Assembly: GCA_013423325.1 (NCBI GenBank)
Contig: BLJB01000233.1
Span: 1-64,000 of the forward strand
Origin: Usnea hakonensis
Taxonomy: Eukaryota; Ascomycota; Lecanoromycetes; Lecanorales; Parmeliaceae
DNA: 64,000 bases
Direction of reading: 5' to 3'
The position numbers and the translations under genes are program-made. The notes under the pieces are model-generated. The model saw nothing but the letters and a program-made list of their open reading frames with translations, did not search any database and had not been told where the DNA came from. Positions 11,466 through 23,489 of the stretch are shown here, in pieces; the first letter of the stretch is position 1; every line of letters begins with the position of its first letter.

Positions 11466-14258
11466 TTAAGAAGTTCGTAGTATAATAACAGTCCAGACTC
11501 CAATTAATACTAACATTAACAGGCCGAAGTCTCGCTTTCGCCCTGCTGAGCCGCCCGTAAACGACAGTAGACTACTACTATTCTTTTCCCCAGTCGTACT
11601 GATGCCATTCGCTATTCCCAGACCCTGGCTGAATGAACCGCCTGAGATCGGTCCCGAGAAAGAGTTGCTCTGCACAGCAATCGTAACAGAGCCAACAATT
11701 ACATTAGACGACTCTAGGATTATGGGTACGCCGGACAGGCTCTGGATTGCTGAAGCATCAATTGTAGGCGTTATGGCAGGTATGGAAACGCCCGCTGCAA
11801 GCTCGATGACAGGCAGGCCAGCGATTGTATTGACCTGATTCGGGTCGACATCGGCGATCTTGACGGATGACTCGTAGCTTGAAGCGCCGAAGTGTAGATT
11901 GCTGGAGGAATCAAGTGAGTAAGAGGTACCTGAGATGGTAAGAGCTGGCGCGTTAGGTGTGAGAGTCGTGGAGTGTATTGATATCCCCGTTGGCAGAGGC
12001 ATGACCGCTTCCTCATTTATCGTTGTAGGTACGGGGCTCTCGTTGTGTATACGATAGGAGTGGCCATTCACAAACATGTTGCCTGATGTGTCGAGAGAGA
12101 ATGTCGTACTGGCAACGACCCTTGCAGGACCTCCGTTGTTGAGTGTAAACCCTTGAATGGCGACACCTTTCGACAAGGGTGTATTCACGTGGTTTGCGGT
12201 TGGGGTGGCCACTAAGGATACCATCGGCTCGATGTGCGCTGTTTGGCCGCCAGTTTCAGGATCATTGCTCGAGTCACCAGCGATCTGTTGCCCCCTGACA
12301 TCGGGTGCGCTACCACCAGGTCTGACATCTACGCCGTCATTATTGTAGGCCTCAACTGATGCTAAGGAGTGATCAGTGCCTAATAAAGTAGTCATCATTG
12401 CTGGAACCGATGTTGTAAGCGCCTGTGGTTGGTGTGCCCTACCTACATCCTCCATTGAGGGCCCTCCGGATGCATGCATATTATTTATTGGCTGATCTAA
12501 ATCGCTGTTGGCCGCATTATTTGGCGACGCATGATCTGTGGGAACGTTCTTGGGATCACTGGAAGTAGGCTCCTCCTGTGAAGACTGCCCCTGCAGATCG
12601 TCGTTGCCTTGATTTTCCGATGAAGGATCGGCCGGGGCTTTGTTTGTACCTCTGAGTGGGTCATTTTGCTGTGACGGGTCCACTTGTACGCCACCGCTGC
12701 CATGGCCCTTTGCGACAGACGGATCACTTGACGTCTTAGTAGGATCAGCGGGTGTAGTGGTCCTCTTTGGCAAATTCTCCTGTGTCGCAGCAGGCGTTGC
12801 TGGCCTTGGATCTGAATTAGGTTCCGATGGCGGAGTCACCTTAGGTACCATCGCGGTTGCTGGATCGAGCGTTCTCGGTGGATCGTAGCCCGTGAAATAG
12901 CCTTGAGTACAAACTTTCCACAAAGGATCTATGTCGAGAAGCTTGGATGGAAAGACAATCAGGGGGCGATAAGGCTCCCCAGGTTCTGGTTTATACCACT
13001 GACTCCACATAACGCTCATTGGCGGGCATGGCAGGTTGTTGAAGTCGTAGACCGAGCCCGGAGTGATAGCTGATTCGATTGCGGGGTACATAGCCGTCGC
13101 GACGGTCGAGAGTTCTCCTGGAGCAAATGCAACTAGCGTAGAGTTGATAGTACTGCCTCGATACCCACAAGAATCGGTTGCGCTCAGGCTATAAAAGTTG
13201 ACGTAAATGGAAGGAGAAGTAAACGTATGACTGCCAGACGTAACAATACTAGGTGGGGAGGAGTCATTTCTTATAGTGTCCCACTTCGAATCATTCCTCG
13301 GGCCGTAGTGCGCATTCGATATGGCAATGGGATTTGCACGAGCTTGGATGGTTGCTTCCTGCGCTTCCGCGCGTCGTTGGAGTTTTGGCGTGCTCCAATC
13401 AGGAAGCGTCGTTGACGGCAAATTCCACATGCCAGGGTTCGTACTGGTGCTCGCGCCTGGTTTAGATTCCCAGGGGTTCGACATGGGCATTTTGAAGTAG
13501 ATGCCGTTGATGGAAGTATACACCATGGTGGTAACAATCTGATGGTCTATGTTGGCATCTGTAGGCGTATAGCCCCAGTACGTGTAACCATCATCCGTGG
13601 TTGCGCCTTCGGTTGGTGGGTTGACGCTCGTGCCAATGATATTCAAGCACGAAGTGTTGGCCTCGGGTGATGGCCAGTAGTACACGTCAACATTAGGACC
13701 ACCAATCGCGCAAGGCCCGCAGCAACTATAGATGGCGTCTTGTGTGGTCGGCTGGCTGACTGCTGACCTGTATGACAGTGAGGCAGATGCACACGCGGGC
13801 TCCCTCATCCAGCTTTTCAGGCTTGACCACAATGATGACGTAGCAGACGGTACACCGGAAATGCCGGCTGGACATTGTGCTGGATCATAGGGAGCCTGTT
13901 CTTCATCGACTACATTATTGAGGCCAATGACCGTATCCTCAGCGCTATCTGTAACAGTAAAGCATTCATTTTGCAACAAGGCCGGTAACGTTTTTCCGAA
14001 GAAGACAGATGCCGCATTTTGCTTGTCGCCGTGACATGTATTATCCCAAAGGACGCACTCTTCTGAAACATTGAAGTTGGAATCAGGGTACAACGAGGTG
14101 CTATTTGCCGTGGTCTGAGACCCGCTGGCATTCATCGCTCGATTGGAATCCCGACTCCAGAAACTGTACGGCTTGGGCGCAGAGACGGCATCGCTCAATG
14201 CGCCTCTATCCAGGAATGCGAGCAGTGTACATCCAACAAAACGATGTGTTCTGGACAT
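11466..14258 (-). CDS. Large secreted, probably membrane-anchored protein (930 aa)
   Basis: A single-exon gene of 930 residues without an enzyme motif I recognise. The N-terminus (MSRTHRFVGCTLLAFLDRGA) is a plausible signal peptide. The first 420 residues are Cys- and Trp-containing with many N-glycosylation sequons. A region rich in Pro, Ser, Asp and Gln follows (about 450-640). The last third has about three spaced modules of the type GTSYSLDSSSNLHFG / FSLDTSGNMFVNGHSYRI, a pattern common in fungal surface proteins. The C-terminus is hydrophobic (FGLLMLVLIGVWTVIIL) after a Ser/Gly-rich stretch, fitting either a GPI-attachment signal or a membrane anchor. I infer a cell-wall or surface role. 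A partial paralogue lies at 32.2-33.1 kb, sharing the FAPGELST and LPCPP segments. Confidence 0.75.
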   Translation of the reverse strand: MSRTHRFVGCTLLAFLDRGALSDAVSAPKPYSFWSRDSNRAMNASGSQTTANSTSLYPDSNFNVSEECVLWDNTCHGDKQNAASVFFGKTLPALLQNECFTVTDSAEDTVIGLNNVVDEEQAPYDPAQCPAGISGVPSATSSLWSSLKSWMREPACASASLSYRSAVSQPTTQDAIYSCCGPCAIGGPNVDVYYWPSPEANTSCLNIIGTSVNPPTEGATTDDGYTYWGYTPTDANIDHQIVTTMVYTSINGIYFKMPMSNPWESKPGASTSTNPGMWNLPSTTLPDWSTPKLQRRAEAQEATIQARANPIAISNAHYGPRNDSKWDTIRNDSSPPSIVTSGSHTFTSPSIYVNFYSLSATDSCGYRGSTINSTLVAFAPGELSTVATAMYPAIESAITPGSVYDFNNLPCPPMSVMWSQWYKPEPGEPYRPLIVFPSKLLDIDPLWKVCTQGYFTGYDPPRTLDPATAMVPKVTPPSEPNSDPRPATPAATQENLPKRTTTPADPTKTSSDPSVAKGHGSGGVQVDPSQQNDPLRGTNKAPADPSSENQGNDDLQGQSSQEEPTSSDPKNVPTDHASPNNAANSDLDQPINNMHASGGPSMEDVGRAHQPQALTTSVPAMMTTLLGTDHSLASVEAYNNDGVDVRPGGSAPDVRGQQIAGDSSNDPETGGQTAHIEPMVSLVATPTANHVNTPLSKGVAIQGFTLNNGGPARVVASTTFSLDTSGNMFVNGHSYRIHNESPVPTTINEEAVMPLPTGISIHSTTLTPNAPALTISGTSYSLDSSSNLHFGASSYESSVKIADVDPNQVNTIAGLPVIELAAGVSIPAITPTIDASAIQSLSGVPIILESSNVIVGSVTIAVQSNSFSGPISGGSFSQGLGIANGISTTGEKNSSSLLSFTGGSAGRKRDFGLLMLVLIGVWTVIILRTS

Positions 14259-15226
14259 TTTGTGTGAATCTCAACAAGTCAAAGCTTAAAAGACTGACGG
14301 CTTTCAAGAAGAAAAATCGACATCCCTGATCGTAGACACGTACTATTAAATTTTACATAAGAGAGATAGGAGAGGATTCAGATCTACATACATTCGAATC
14401 TGTACGTGCCTCAGTAAAAAATGCGACCCTCCTGAAGCTTGCAGGATTGGCACATTCAAAAAAAAAGATGATGCAAAGCTGCGGCTGGTTTTCAGGCCCG
14501 CAGCAACTCGTATGGGTATACGTCCCGCGTCATATGATGACAGCCCTTCTAAGCGGAGATTAAGGGGAATGCTGATAATTGATGTAGTCATTGTATGGTA
14601 CCAATTAACCATGCCGCATCATCTCATGACTCAATGCTAGGCATTCATTCCGCGGGATAGAGAGGCTTATGGTTTTAAGTGAAAGGTGTCTTGTCAGAGG
14701 CTTAAGCAAGTAAGCTGAGATAAACCGTGTCCTGAAAAATCCTTCTACGCCTCCCTGGCGCAGCGTCCACGCCTAGGCTGAAACAATTGTCGTCTCCATT
14801 ATGCAACCTAGGTGAGTACTTGGATCTGCTTAGAATTACGAATTTAAGAAGAACACCCTAGGCTCTCCCATCTACTGGTAGGATTCAGAAATTCGAGGTT
14901 CAGCCCCACTTCTTCTTCCGCCCCCGCACTACAAGAGAATGACTCGTTCGCGTAGAAAAAGCCACTCTGTATATAGAGGGAAGCACCTAGTAATCTAAAT
15001 TATAGAAGAAGAGATTTCGAATCTTCTTTTTTCTATTCAAAAAGTACGTTTTTGAATTTGGTATTCTCTGTGTCACAGTACAATCCAGCATAGCTGGAGT
15101 AGAGGTGATCATGGGCTTGGCAGCGCACAATGCTAGCCTTCCCTGTAGTAAAAAGCATCGATCTCCCAAACTGCTTTCGCAATGGAATTCTAGGCAAGCC
15201 AGCTTGAACTCCTGGAAAGTCTTACT
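14259..15226. other. Intergenic region upstream of transaldolase gene
   Basis: About 970 bp between divergent genes. No convincing coding frame was found; it presumably holds both promoters. Confidence 0.4.
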
Positions 15227-16590
15227 ATGCCCTCAGCAACCACGCTTCTGGCTTCACTGAAGTCCCAGACTGTCGTTGATTGTGACACTCTCGACGTTGC
15301 GGGTAAGCTTTCAAATAGAGAGGGTGAAAGGGTATCACAGCTGACACTCCTGGTCTATAAGTTGCGTCCTCTCTGGGTCCTTTCCAGGACTGCACTTCGA
15401 ATCAAGTTTGTTCCTGGATACGCACCTAAAAGACTGTGTCAAGACTGATATTCGTGTCCATAGGCGATCGCTTTCAACGAGCTTCAAGACATTCAGCATG
15501 ATGAGCTCGTACGAGGCTCTATTGATCTTGCAAAAAGACTGGCCGAGGACTGTGAGAACGTTACACTAACAGAGCTGGCTGTCGAGATATCTGTATGTCT
15601 GACTCTCGTTTGAAGTTGACTGCAAGGTTGCTGAGAGACTAGATGATCCGCTTGTCGCTGCGTATGGTGTCTCATGTCAAAGGTTTTGTGCATGTCCAGA
15701 CGAATCCGCTTTATTCATACTCGACGTCAAAGACGATTGAAAACGCCCAGCGTAAGAACCTGTGTCCGAAGGCTTTTACCATGCATCACTGAACGTCCGC
15801 TTCAGGCATACTCAGGCTGTTCAAGCAAATAGATCCACACTTCGATACGTCTCGAGTCTGCATCAAGATCCCAAGTACGTGGGAAGGTCTACAAGCATGT
15901 CGTACTCTCCAGGCAACTGGCGTCACTACGCTAGCAACTACGCTATTCTCTATGGCTCAGGCTCGTCTGGCTGGAGCAGTTGGCTGTCATTACATTGCAC
16001 CTTACCTTAATGAATTGAGAGTTCAGACCGAACCAGGGTAGGGGATGATCTGAATCACACTCTCCCCAAGCACCACATGACGGGTCTCTAACCGACAAGT
16101 ACAGATACAAAGGAGATGCTCCACTGTTTCAGATTTGTATACAGGCCCAAAGATACTATAAGGAGCATGGGTTCACCACCAAAATTCTTGTAGCAAGTTT
16201 GACATCTGTCGATGAGATTATGGTCCTCGCAGGCGTCGACCACATTACCATCGCTCCCAAACTTCTCCACGAGCTTGCTTCTACGAAAGCTGATCCATCA
16301 GAGTCTGCCGACGGTAAGCCCGCTATTGAGCAACTCAAATCGGCCAGAGACTGGACCCCATCGCGATTTTCCTTTGCCGATGACAAGGCTGCTTTTCGGA
16401 TGGCCATGACGAGAGAGGCGAATGGTGCGAGTGAAGGGAAACTGATTCAAGTATGTGAGGACAAATAAAGCAATAAGCTTCCTAGGCGAGGATATGCGAG
16501 CTGACGCAAAGACGTGTTCAGGCCATCAACATATTCTGCGACGTGCAACTGAAGATGGAAGCAATGATGAAGGAGCGCGGGGCGGTCTAA
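15227..16590 (+). CDS. Transaldolase-like enzyme
   Basis: A multi-exon gene for a transaldolase-family protein, which would transfer a three-carbon ketol unit between sugar phosphates in the cytosol. The start ATG at 15227 gives MPSATTLLASLKSQTVVDCD; the end is the TAA at 16588. Between introns the exons read FNELQ (near 15480), LTELAVEIS (15575), HVKGFVHVQTNP (15680), then VCIKIPSTWEGLQAC (near 15870). The last holds the Lys expected to form the Schiff base with substrate. CHYIAPYLNELRV (near 15990) and LAGVDHITIAPKLL (near 16240) complete the barrel. It is closest to the fungal transaldolase-like group with the DCDTLDV start rather than the housekeeping enzyme, so a side role in metabolism is possible. 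About five short introns are needed; no frame break was seen, although I did not fix each splice site. Confidence 0.8.
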
Positions 16591-17043
16591 TTTGACACTG
16601 TCAGTCTGAAAATAGGAATGAGTCTGGAGACAGGAATCTGAGAGGAATGGAGACTGAGATCTCAGACTAGATATCACTGTGGAGCCGTTGAACACCCAGT
16701 ACTTTGTCGTTGACTGGTAAAAGTGTGTCAGCGTCGCTCTACTCTGCATTCTCGGCCTTTTCCCCCTAGAGGTATACAGTCAAGTGAATGTGTAGAGGAT
16801 GGAAAGTTGTTTTCCCGTTACAGCCAACAGCTTTGAGATACAATAATCATAGGAGAAGCTTTTATTACACACCCCTGAAATTTTGAATTTTGACTACCCT
16901 AGTCTTTTGAATAGTCATGACATCATCCCGTAGCTCAAAATTATACGCGCCAAAAAAAACTTCCCCTCCACGAATGATATTCAATTAATTCTACCTTACT
17001 TACTGATCAAGCAATTACTCCAAAACATAATCCAAGGTAAAGC

Positions 17044-18682
17044 ATGGCCAAATCCAAACCACTCGGTCTCAAATGGAGATCCAGTACCCTCTTCATAGTC
17101 AGCACCGTCGGCATCGGTCTATTCACAGACCTTTTCCTCTACGGCCTCGTCGTTCCCATCCTCCCCTTTATCCTCCAAGACCGCATCAACCTACCCCACA
17201 ATCAAATCCAAGTCCACGTCTCCGCCCTCCTCGCCGCCTACGCAGGTGCCAGCGTGCTCTTCTCGCCGCCGGCCGGCATCTTCGCCGACAGACTGCCCAC
17301 GCGCCAATTGCCATTTCTCATTGGCCTGGTAGCGTTACTGCTGGCGACGCTGCTTCTCTTTTTGGGCCAGAATGTCGCTGTTTTGACAGTTGCGCGCATT
17401 TTACAGGGGATCAGTGCTGCTGTGGTGTGGACGATTGGGTTGGCGTTGGTGCTTGATACTGTTGGGCCGGAAAATTTGGGGAAGACGATTGGCTCTGTAC
17501 GTTTGTCGCTCAGATAAAGATGGTCTGATCTTTTTAATTAATTATCTAGATTTTTGCTTTCATCTCGGTTGGTGAACTGGCAGCTCCTGTTCTGGGTGGT
17601 GTTATTTACAAGTCCGCGGGCTATGGTGGTAAGATTGCCCTTCGTCTTCTTTGTTTTGAAAACACTACCCCATCATAATCCAAGTGGCTCCTCGAGACGA
17701 AAATGCTGTCTGCACTGTTGTGTCGTAGATACAAAAGATCGATGACATTTTTCTGCCTACAAGAGTGAGTGACTGACTTTCTCTTCCCGCAGGTGTGTTT
17801 GGACTAGGCTTCGCGATCATAGCTGTTGATTTTATCATGAGAATCCTGATCATCGAGAAAAAGACTGCTGCAAAATACGGGGTCAAGGAGGGCGAATCTG
17901 CCGACGGTAATGCCTCGCAGCCAGAGCAAGACGCCGAAGACGGGCACGAAGAGGCCGAGGAGGACCCGCTCATTCCAAAAGAAGAAAGCCAAGAGTACAA
18001 AATCCCGCCCGATCAACCAAAAGCGATACGCTCGTTCCCAATCCTGTACTGTCTCAAAGACCCCCGACTTCTCACAGCCCTTTTGTTAGCCTTTGTGCAA
18101 GCAACTTTACTCGCAACCTTTGACGCTACGATTCCAACAGAAGCCCAAGATCTTTTCGACTTCGACTCTCTAAAAGCCGGACTTCTCTTCATTGCGCTAG
18201 TACTACCCTACCTAGTATTGGGTCCCATCGCAGGATGGGCCGTCGACCGATACGGTCCCAAGCCTGCCGCGGTCATTGGTTTCGGCTATCTCGTGCCGGT
18301 CTTGATTCTGCTTCGCCTAGTCCGCGCCGGTGGGAAAGACGAGATCATTGTGTACTGCGCTATCCTTGCCTTTTGCGGGATGGGCATGGGAGTCATTGGA
18401 TCGCCGTCGATTGTTGAGGCGTCTTACGTCGTCAGCAAGTACGACAAAACGAATCCCGATCTCTTCGGCGCCAATGGCCCTTATGCTCAGCTCTACGGTA
18501 TCAATTCAATGGTCTTCAGTGCTGGATTAACGGTCGGACCACTGATATCCGGAACACTAAAAGACGCTATCGGGTATGGAAACATGAATCTAGTAGTAGC
18601 TGCCTTGTGTTTGGTAACGGCCGTTCTATCTTTCATCTACATTGGTGGAAAGCCTGCCATGTTGAAGAAGAGGCGCGGATAA
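17044..18682 (+). CDS. Major facilitator superfamily transporter (473 aa)
   Basis: A three-exon gene: 17044-17496, 17550-17628 and 17793-18682, joined at good GT/AG sites, giving 473 residues. It encodes a 12-helix plasma- or organelle-membrane transporter of the drug/proton antiporter or vesicular-amine type. The first half has the loop 2-3 motif (GIFADRLPTRQLP) and ARILQGISAAVVWTIG in helix 4-5. A central loop of about 60 residues is acidic (EGESADGNASQPEQD). The second half has the equivalent GWAVDRYGPKP. Substrate cannot be told from sequence. It lies about 450 bp downstream of the transaldolase gene on the same strand, but there is no reason to think they work together. Confidence 0.88.
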
Positions 18683-19915
18683 ACGACTACCGCAACCTCT
18701 GTCTGACATAGCTTTATATGAAACATGGCGGCAACACTACGAACCAAAGCATACATCGACTACGCAGACTAAAAGCTTTCATCCCGAATCTTGCCGCTGC
18801 CACGAAAGGAACGCAAGAAAGGAGACTTCTTCTACGATTTGTTATCATTTCGATTATAGCTGTGCTTACAACATAAAGTGTGCTTTTCCAGAGCAAAAGG
18901 GCAAAGACATTAGATAAAAAAGTAACGTTTTTTGAGACTAGACAACGTCGGCTACTGCATCTTAAATAGATCATACAAAAGCATTACCCCGCAATTCTGA
19001 CCGCATACCTGCATCCATTATAACACCAACCACTTTTGCGACTCCCATCCACCAATCTCGAGTCGAAACACCACAAGCCAACCCCAAATCTTCCACCAAA
19101 CCCCACCTTCGCTCTCCCCACCTCACCTCACCCCCCACCACCCAATTCCCCTACCCTCTCCCCACCTCACCTCACCCCCCACCACCCAATTCCCCTACCC
19201 TCCCACCCCCCACCGCCCATACCGTCCCAAACCCATCACATCCCACCGCTCACCGCTCTCCCCCCCACACTTCATTCACCTAAATACTCCACACCATCTC
19301 CCGCTCCAACTACAACCGTACCCCAGATCTCCAAATCTCGTTCCAGATCTCGATATAAAGTATACTCAAACAACGGGATCGAAAGACGGACACAGTGGAA
19401 AGGTCGAGGGCGGGAAGTATGGAGGGAGGGAGGATAAATCCCTCCCCCGCCCCCGGGGGGCACCTCCTCAATTGTTCGGAACGGACTTACTAGGACCCCG
19501 GAGGAGTGGTGGGTAATAGAGGGCGTTTGGAGATGAAGTGGGTGGGGAGGGGGGGGTTGCGTGCTTTTTGCCACGGTAGTAGGACTTGCCTGTGCTCGAG
19601 TATACTTGCTGTTTTGACTTTGGGGTTGGGCGAGGGTGCTGAGTGGGAGCAGGGCGGTGAGATATGTCCTGTGCCTTAAGGATTTTGCCGGGGATGGGGT
19701 GAGATAGAGGGTTGAGGGGGAAAAGTAGTCGTAAGTAGGTGAGGTAAATATTGTATGAAATAGTGTTTGGGGGATAGTAGGGAAGGGAAAGTTCAGAGCG
19801 GTTGGGGGGTATGTGTATTTCTATATCTATGTTTTAAGAGTGGGCCTAGGATACTTCAGCTCACAAACTTTTAAATGACCCCAAGAGCAGGAACGATGCC
19901 ATCCTCGCAACTCGC
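18683..19915. other. Low-complexity intergenic region
   Basis: Cytosine-rich DNA with a tandem duplication (19113-19200, listed separately) and G-rich stretches near 19440-19560. The Pro-rich open frame 19036-19437 reflects composition and is not taken as a gene. Confidence 0.5.
19113..19200. repeat. Perfect tandem duplication of a 44-bp C-rich unit
   Basis: Two adjacent identical 44-bp copies (19113-19156 and 19157-19200), each starting TCTCCCCACCTCACCTCACC and ending CAATTCCCCTACCC. The lack of differences suggests a recent slippage event. Confidence 0.85.
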
Positions 19916-21627
19916 TCACTCGAGAAAAGTGAAGAGATTAGTATGGATGATGCTCATAGCGCGATCGGCATCTCGCTGATCCACCACGCAGGAGATATTA
20001 ATCTCGCTCGCTCCTGGTTTGTGATTAGCTTGCAAAGCAAAGCAGTATACAACAGCAACAGATGAATCAGGTGAAGGAGTGAGTAGGGAACAAAGACAAA
20101 GAGGCACTCACCCTGCGAAATCATCTCAATATTGATATCATGCTTCCCCAACACACTGAGCATAGCCCCCGAGATCCCCACCATATGCTTCATCTCCTGC
20201 CCCACCAGACTAACAATCGCCATCTCATCCACCAACTCCACCGCCCCCAAGCGCGCCAACTCATTCACCGCGCCCCGAAGGTCGGCATCCACAATCCGTC
20301 TGCCCTCCTCGTCGTCGCCGCGGACGAGCTCTCGATGACAGTAGAAGGCCATGGAGACGCTGACTTCCGAGCTGGCGATCAGATCGACGGAGAGCCGCCA
20401 TTTGTCCAGGATCGCGAAAGTGCGTTCCAGGAAACCGCGCGAGGAGGTGCGTTTGTTGGAGCGGACGTTTATGACTAGGATGCGGTTTTTCACGGTCACG
20501 GCGGTGGGTCGTTTTACGCGACTGAGGGGGAGGTTAGGGGTGGTGGGCTTGCGGGAGCGGAAGATGGGTGGTGGGGGAGGGTGCGGGAGGCTGTGATCAG
20601 TGAAGGTTGAGATGTTGGATGGGTCGGAGAGGATGGTCGTCCCTGTGCCGCGGGGGTTGGTAACGTTTCGTATGCGGATCGGAATGCTCGCGCGGATGAC
20701 TTGCTCCATGGTAAATGGGTGTATGACTTCCGATCCGTAGAACGTTAGCTCGGCGGCTTCGGAAGGTGTGATTGTGGAGAGCAGTCGTGCGGTTGGCACT
20801 TTACGCGGATCGGCACTGTAGATGCCCTCTACTTCTTTTAGGATTTGAAGTTCAGATGCACCGAGACTGATGGCGACGAGAGCGGCGCATAGATCAGTGT
20901 ACCCTCGACCGACGTGGCTCAAGAGTCCACCGGGGACCGGACCAAAGAAGCCAGTCACGACGGGGACACGATTGCCGGATTCGAGGAATACAGACCGAAG
21001 AGCTTCGGCGTAATCTTCGTAGAAACCTAGGTTAATATCACCAGTCGGTACCCCCACCGTCCCGATATTGGAAAGATCAACCACGTAGGCATCTATCCCG
21101 CGATCTTGGAGAAGGGCAGTAATGAAATAGCAGCTCAGGATTTCCCCCTTACTGATGATGATGTCTAATGTCCGCGGACTGACTTCTCCCAATGTGTCGG
21201 CAGCTGTAAGGTACTTCATGAGATTATTGGTTTCCCGCTTAATCTCTACAGTGAGACTTGCAAGGAGATCAGGGGATCGAAGGGTTGAGATGGCGGCTTG
21301 AACGTGGTCGTCGCAAATCCTTGTGACAAGGGATTCATAGGCGAGCGAGTTGCTCTTTGCTGCTTCCGCGGCGGCCTTGAGAAGCCTGGGAGCATGTTAG
21401 GTAATCTTTTTTCGCAGCTTGCTTCGTGAATACGCGTACTTGGTGGTTGTGCCATCGGCTTTAATTCCAGAACTTCTGGCAGAGCAGACGACCGCAAGAC
21501 GATTATGCTCGAGTTCGTTGCAAATTATTTCGGTAATCTCTTCTGGAAATTTGCCAATAGAAGTGCCACCGTACTTTTGTACTACCCAGTCTCTCTCCTG
21601 GATCGGTATACCATCTTCTGACTTCAT
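19916..21627 (-). CDS. Aspartate kinase (aspartokinase)
   Basis: Catalyses ATP-dependent phosphorylation of aspartate, the first step toward threonine, methionine and homoserine in fungi. Three exons (21627-21440, 21385-20112, 20013-19916) give 519 residues. The N-terminus has the KYGGTSIGKF motif of the amino-acid kinase fold. Further on are FFGPVPGGLLSHVGRGYTD (substrate and nucleotide site) and EGIYSADPRKVP. The C-terminal part has two ACT regulatory domains: NRILVINVRSNKR and later EMAIVSLVGQEMKH, ending ASEINISCVVDQRDADRAM. A Pro-rich insert (PHPPPPP) separates the kinase domain from the ACT domains. The ACT domains imply feedback control, by threonine in the yeast Hom3 enzyme. The gene looks complete and is likely the housekeeping copy. 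Confidence 0.93.
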
Positions 21628-23030
21628 GTCTGGAACACGTGAAGTCCTTGCTCTATTGGACTGAATGACGGCAGAAAATAGAAATGTTACGATTCATATA
21701 CTCTCGTACTTATATTTTTATATAAGAAAAGGAGAAAGCAAAATCAAATATGATCGGCGATGCTCGACTGACTCATACTTTTGTTTGTCGTTTGATGTAC
21801 CTTTGAATTCCTACTTTCTAAGCTTCCGCTTTGCATAAGGTCTCTTTTTGCCAGTTAGTCTCCGATACGTCTACTACGCCTCGTAATTCTGAAGTGACTT
21901 TCTAGAGTAATAACAATAGTTTTTTTAAAAAAAGGTTGAGTCATCTGGAAATTTTGAAGATGCTCCGAAGTTCAACCGAAGAGCATGAGTATCACGTGAC
22001 TTTCCGCCTAGCGCGCAATCCTGTCGCGTCGCGAATGTTTAAATTGTCATCGGTCTCATATACGCGAGTGTATCTTCATCCATCTCAGGCCATGGACTCC
22101 CAATAATCAATAGAGTACCTAGCAAGCGCCACAATCGACGGGATTGATGGGATCCGTCAGCCACGTTCACATACGTGCTATACCTCATAGTAAATACCGC
22201 CAGAATGCGCACCTTGAGGAAACGGGAACATTCACTCAAGTGTGATTAAACCCACTGAATTCGTGAATCCAATCAGATAGAAGCGCCAGTAAGTAGAAGA
22301 AGGTTAGCTAATGGTTCTACAAGCAAGTATACAGTAGATATAGTAATCCATAGCGACACACATACGTACATAGAGGTCGATAGGGACCATTCAACCCCCC
22401 CCATTCATCACACAAATCCCAACACCTCTCTCACCCCGCCAGCGTAGTTTCCCAACGTACTAAACACTCTCCATACTCCAACCAACAGAACCCATCCTCA
22501 GATACTCCAAATCTCAGATCGAAATTACCTACCAATCGCCCTTCTCAGCATCTCAACCTTACCACTCTAATCCCATCCGCACCACGCATACCCCATTGCC
22601 ATCAATTTCGCTCAAATCCGCTACCTACTTCACGAACCTTTACAGCTGCGAACCTTAGACAAAACCAAAGGAAAGGGTCTACGACCAAACTCGATTTCAA
22701 CTCCGACAACACACTGGGCACCCGAGTAAGAACAAGCCCTCGCAGAGTACCAGCTTAATGTTTCCATGTTTGTAGCGCTCAAAAAGACTCAGCTAAGCAC
22801 AAAGATAAAATAATGGTTGAGGCAGCTAGCAACCGTCTTCGTAAGCCAGTCCCGATTCCATCATTTTTCTGGAGCAGTAAAGTAGGTTAGCGATGCTGCG
22901 GTACAGTATATGGCATTGTATTTACATTGCTTACGGCGTACGACGTACTCGTAATATATACTGGGGCGTGGGACTTCCCAGTAATGAAAAGCTTGTGAAT
23001 CCCTAGGGGCGAATTTAAGGCCTTCTAAAT
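21628..23030. other. Intergenic region upstream of aspartate kinase
   Basis: AT-rich near 21690-21930, then CT-rich and gene-poor. No domain-bearing frame is seen. The first few hundred bases should include the aspartate kinase promoter. Confidence 0.4.
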
Positions 23031-23472
23031 CTACTCCTAAATCTACTCCTAAATCTACTCCTAAATCCACTCCTAAATCTACTTCCAAATCTACTGGTTT
23101 CTTCTTTTTCTCGAGGGGAGATCCCTTAAAACCCCCTCTTCCCTCCCAAATCTACTCTCAAATCTACTAATTTTTTCTATTTCTTTTTCTTTTTCTTAGG
23201 GGGAGACCCTCTAAAACCCCCCTCTTCTCTCCTAAATCTACTCCCAAATCTATTAATTTTTTCTATTTCTTAGGGGGAGATCCCCTAAAACCCCCCTTCT
23301 CTTCTAAATCTACTTCCAAATCTATTGATTTTTTTCTATTTCTTAGGGGGAGACCCTCTTCTCTTCCAAATCCACTCCCAAATCCACTGATTTTTTCTTC
23401 TTCTTTTTCTTTTTCTCAGGGAGAGACCCCCTAAAAACCCCTCTTCTCTCCCAAATCTACTCCTAAATCTCA
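23031..23472. repeat. Tandem minisatellite, units of about 60-110 bp
   Basis: Five to six degenerate copies of a unit containing AAATCTACTCCCAAATCTA, a T/C-rich tract (TTTTTTCTATTTCTT) and AGGGGGAGACCCTCTAAAACC. The array starts with a short-period CTCCTAAATCTA repeat (23031-23090). Copies differ by small indels. No coding sequence is evident in it. Confidence 0.85.
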
Positions 23473-23489
23473 ACTTTTTCTCAAATAAA

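Noticed and set aside
19036..19437. 133-residue Pro/His/Ser-rich frame
   Set aside because: It comes from a C-rich stretch with a 44-bp tandem duplication; no sign of a real protein.
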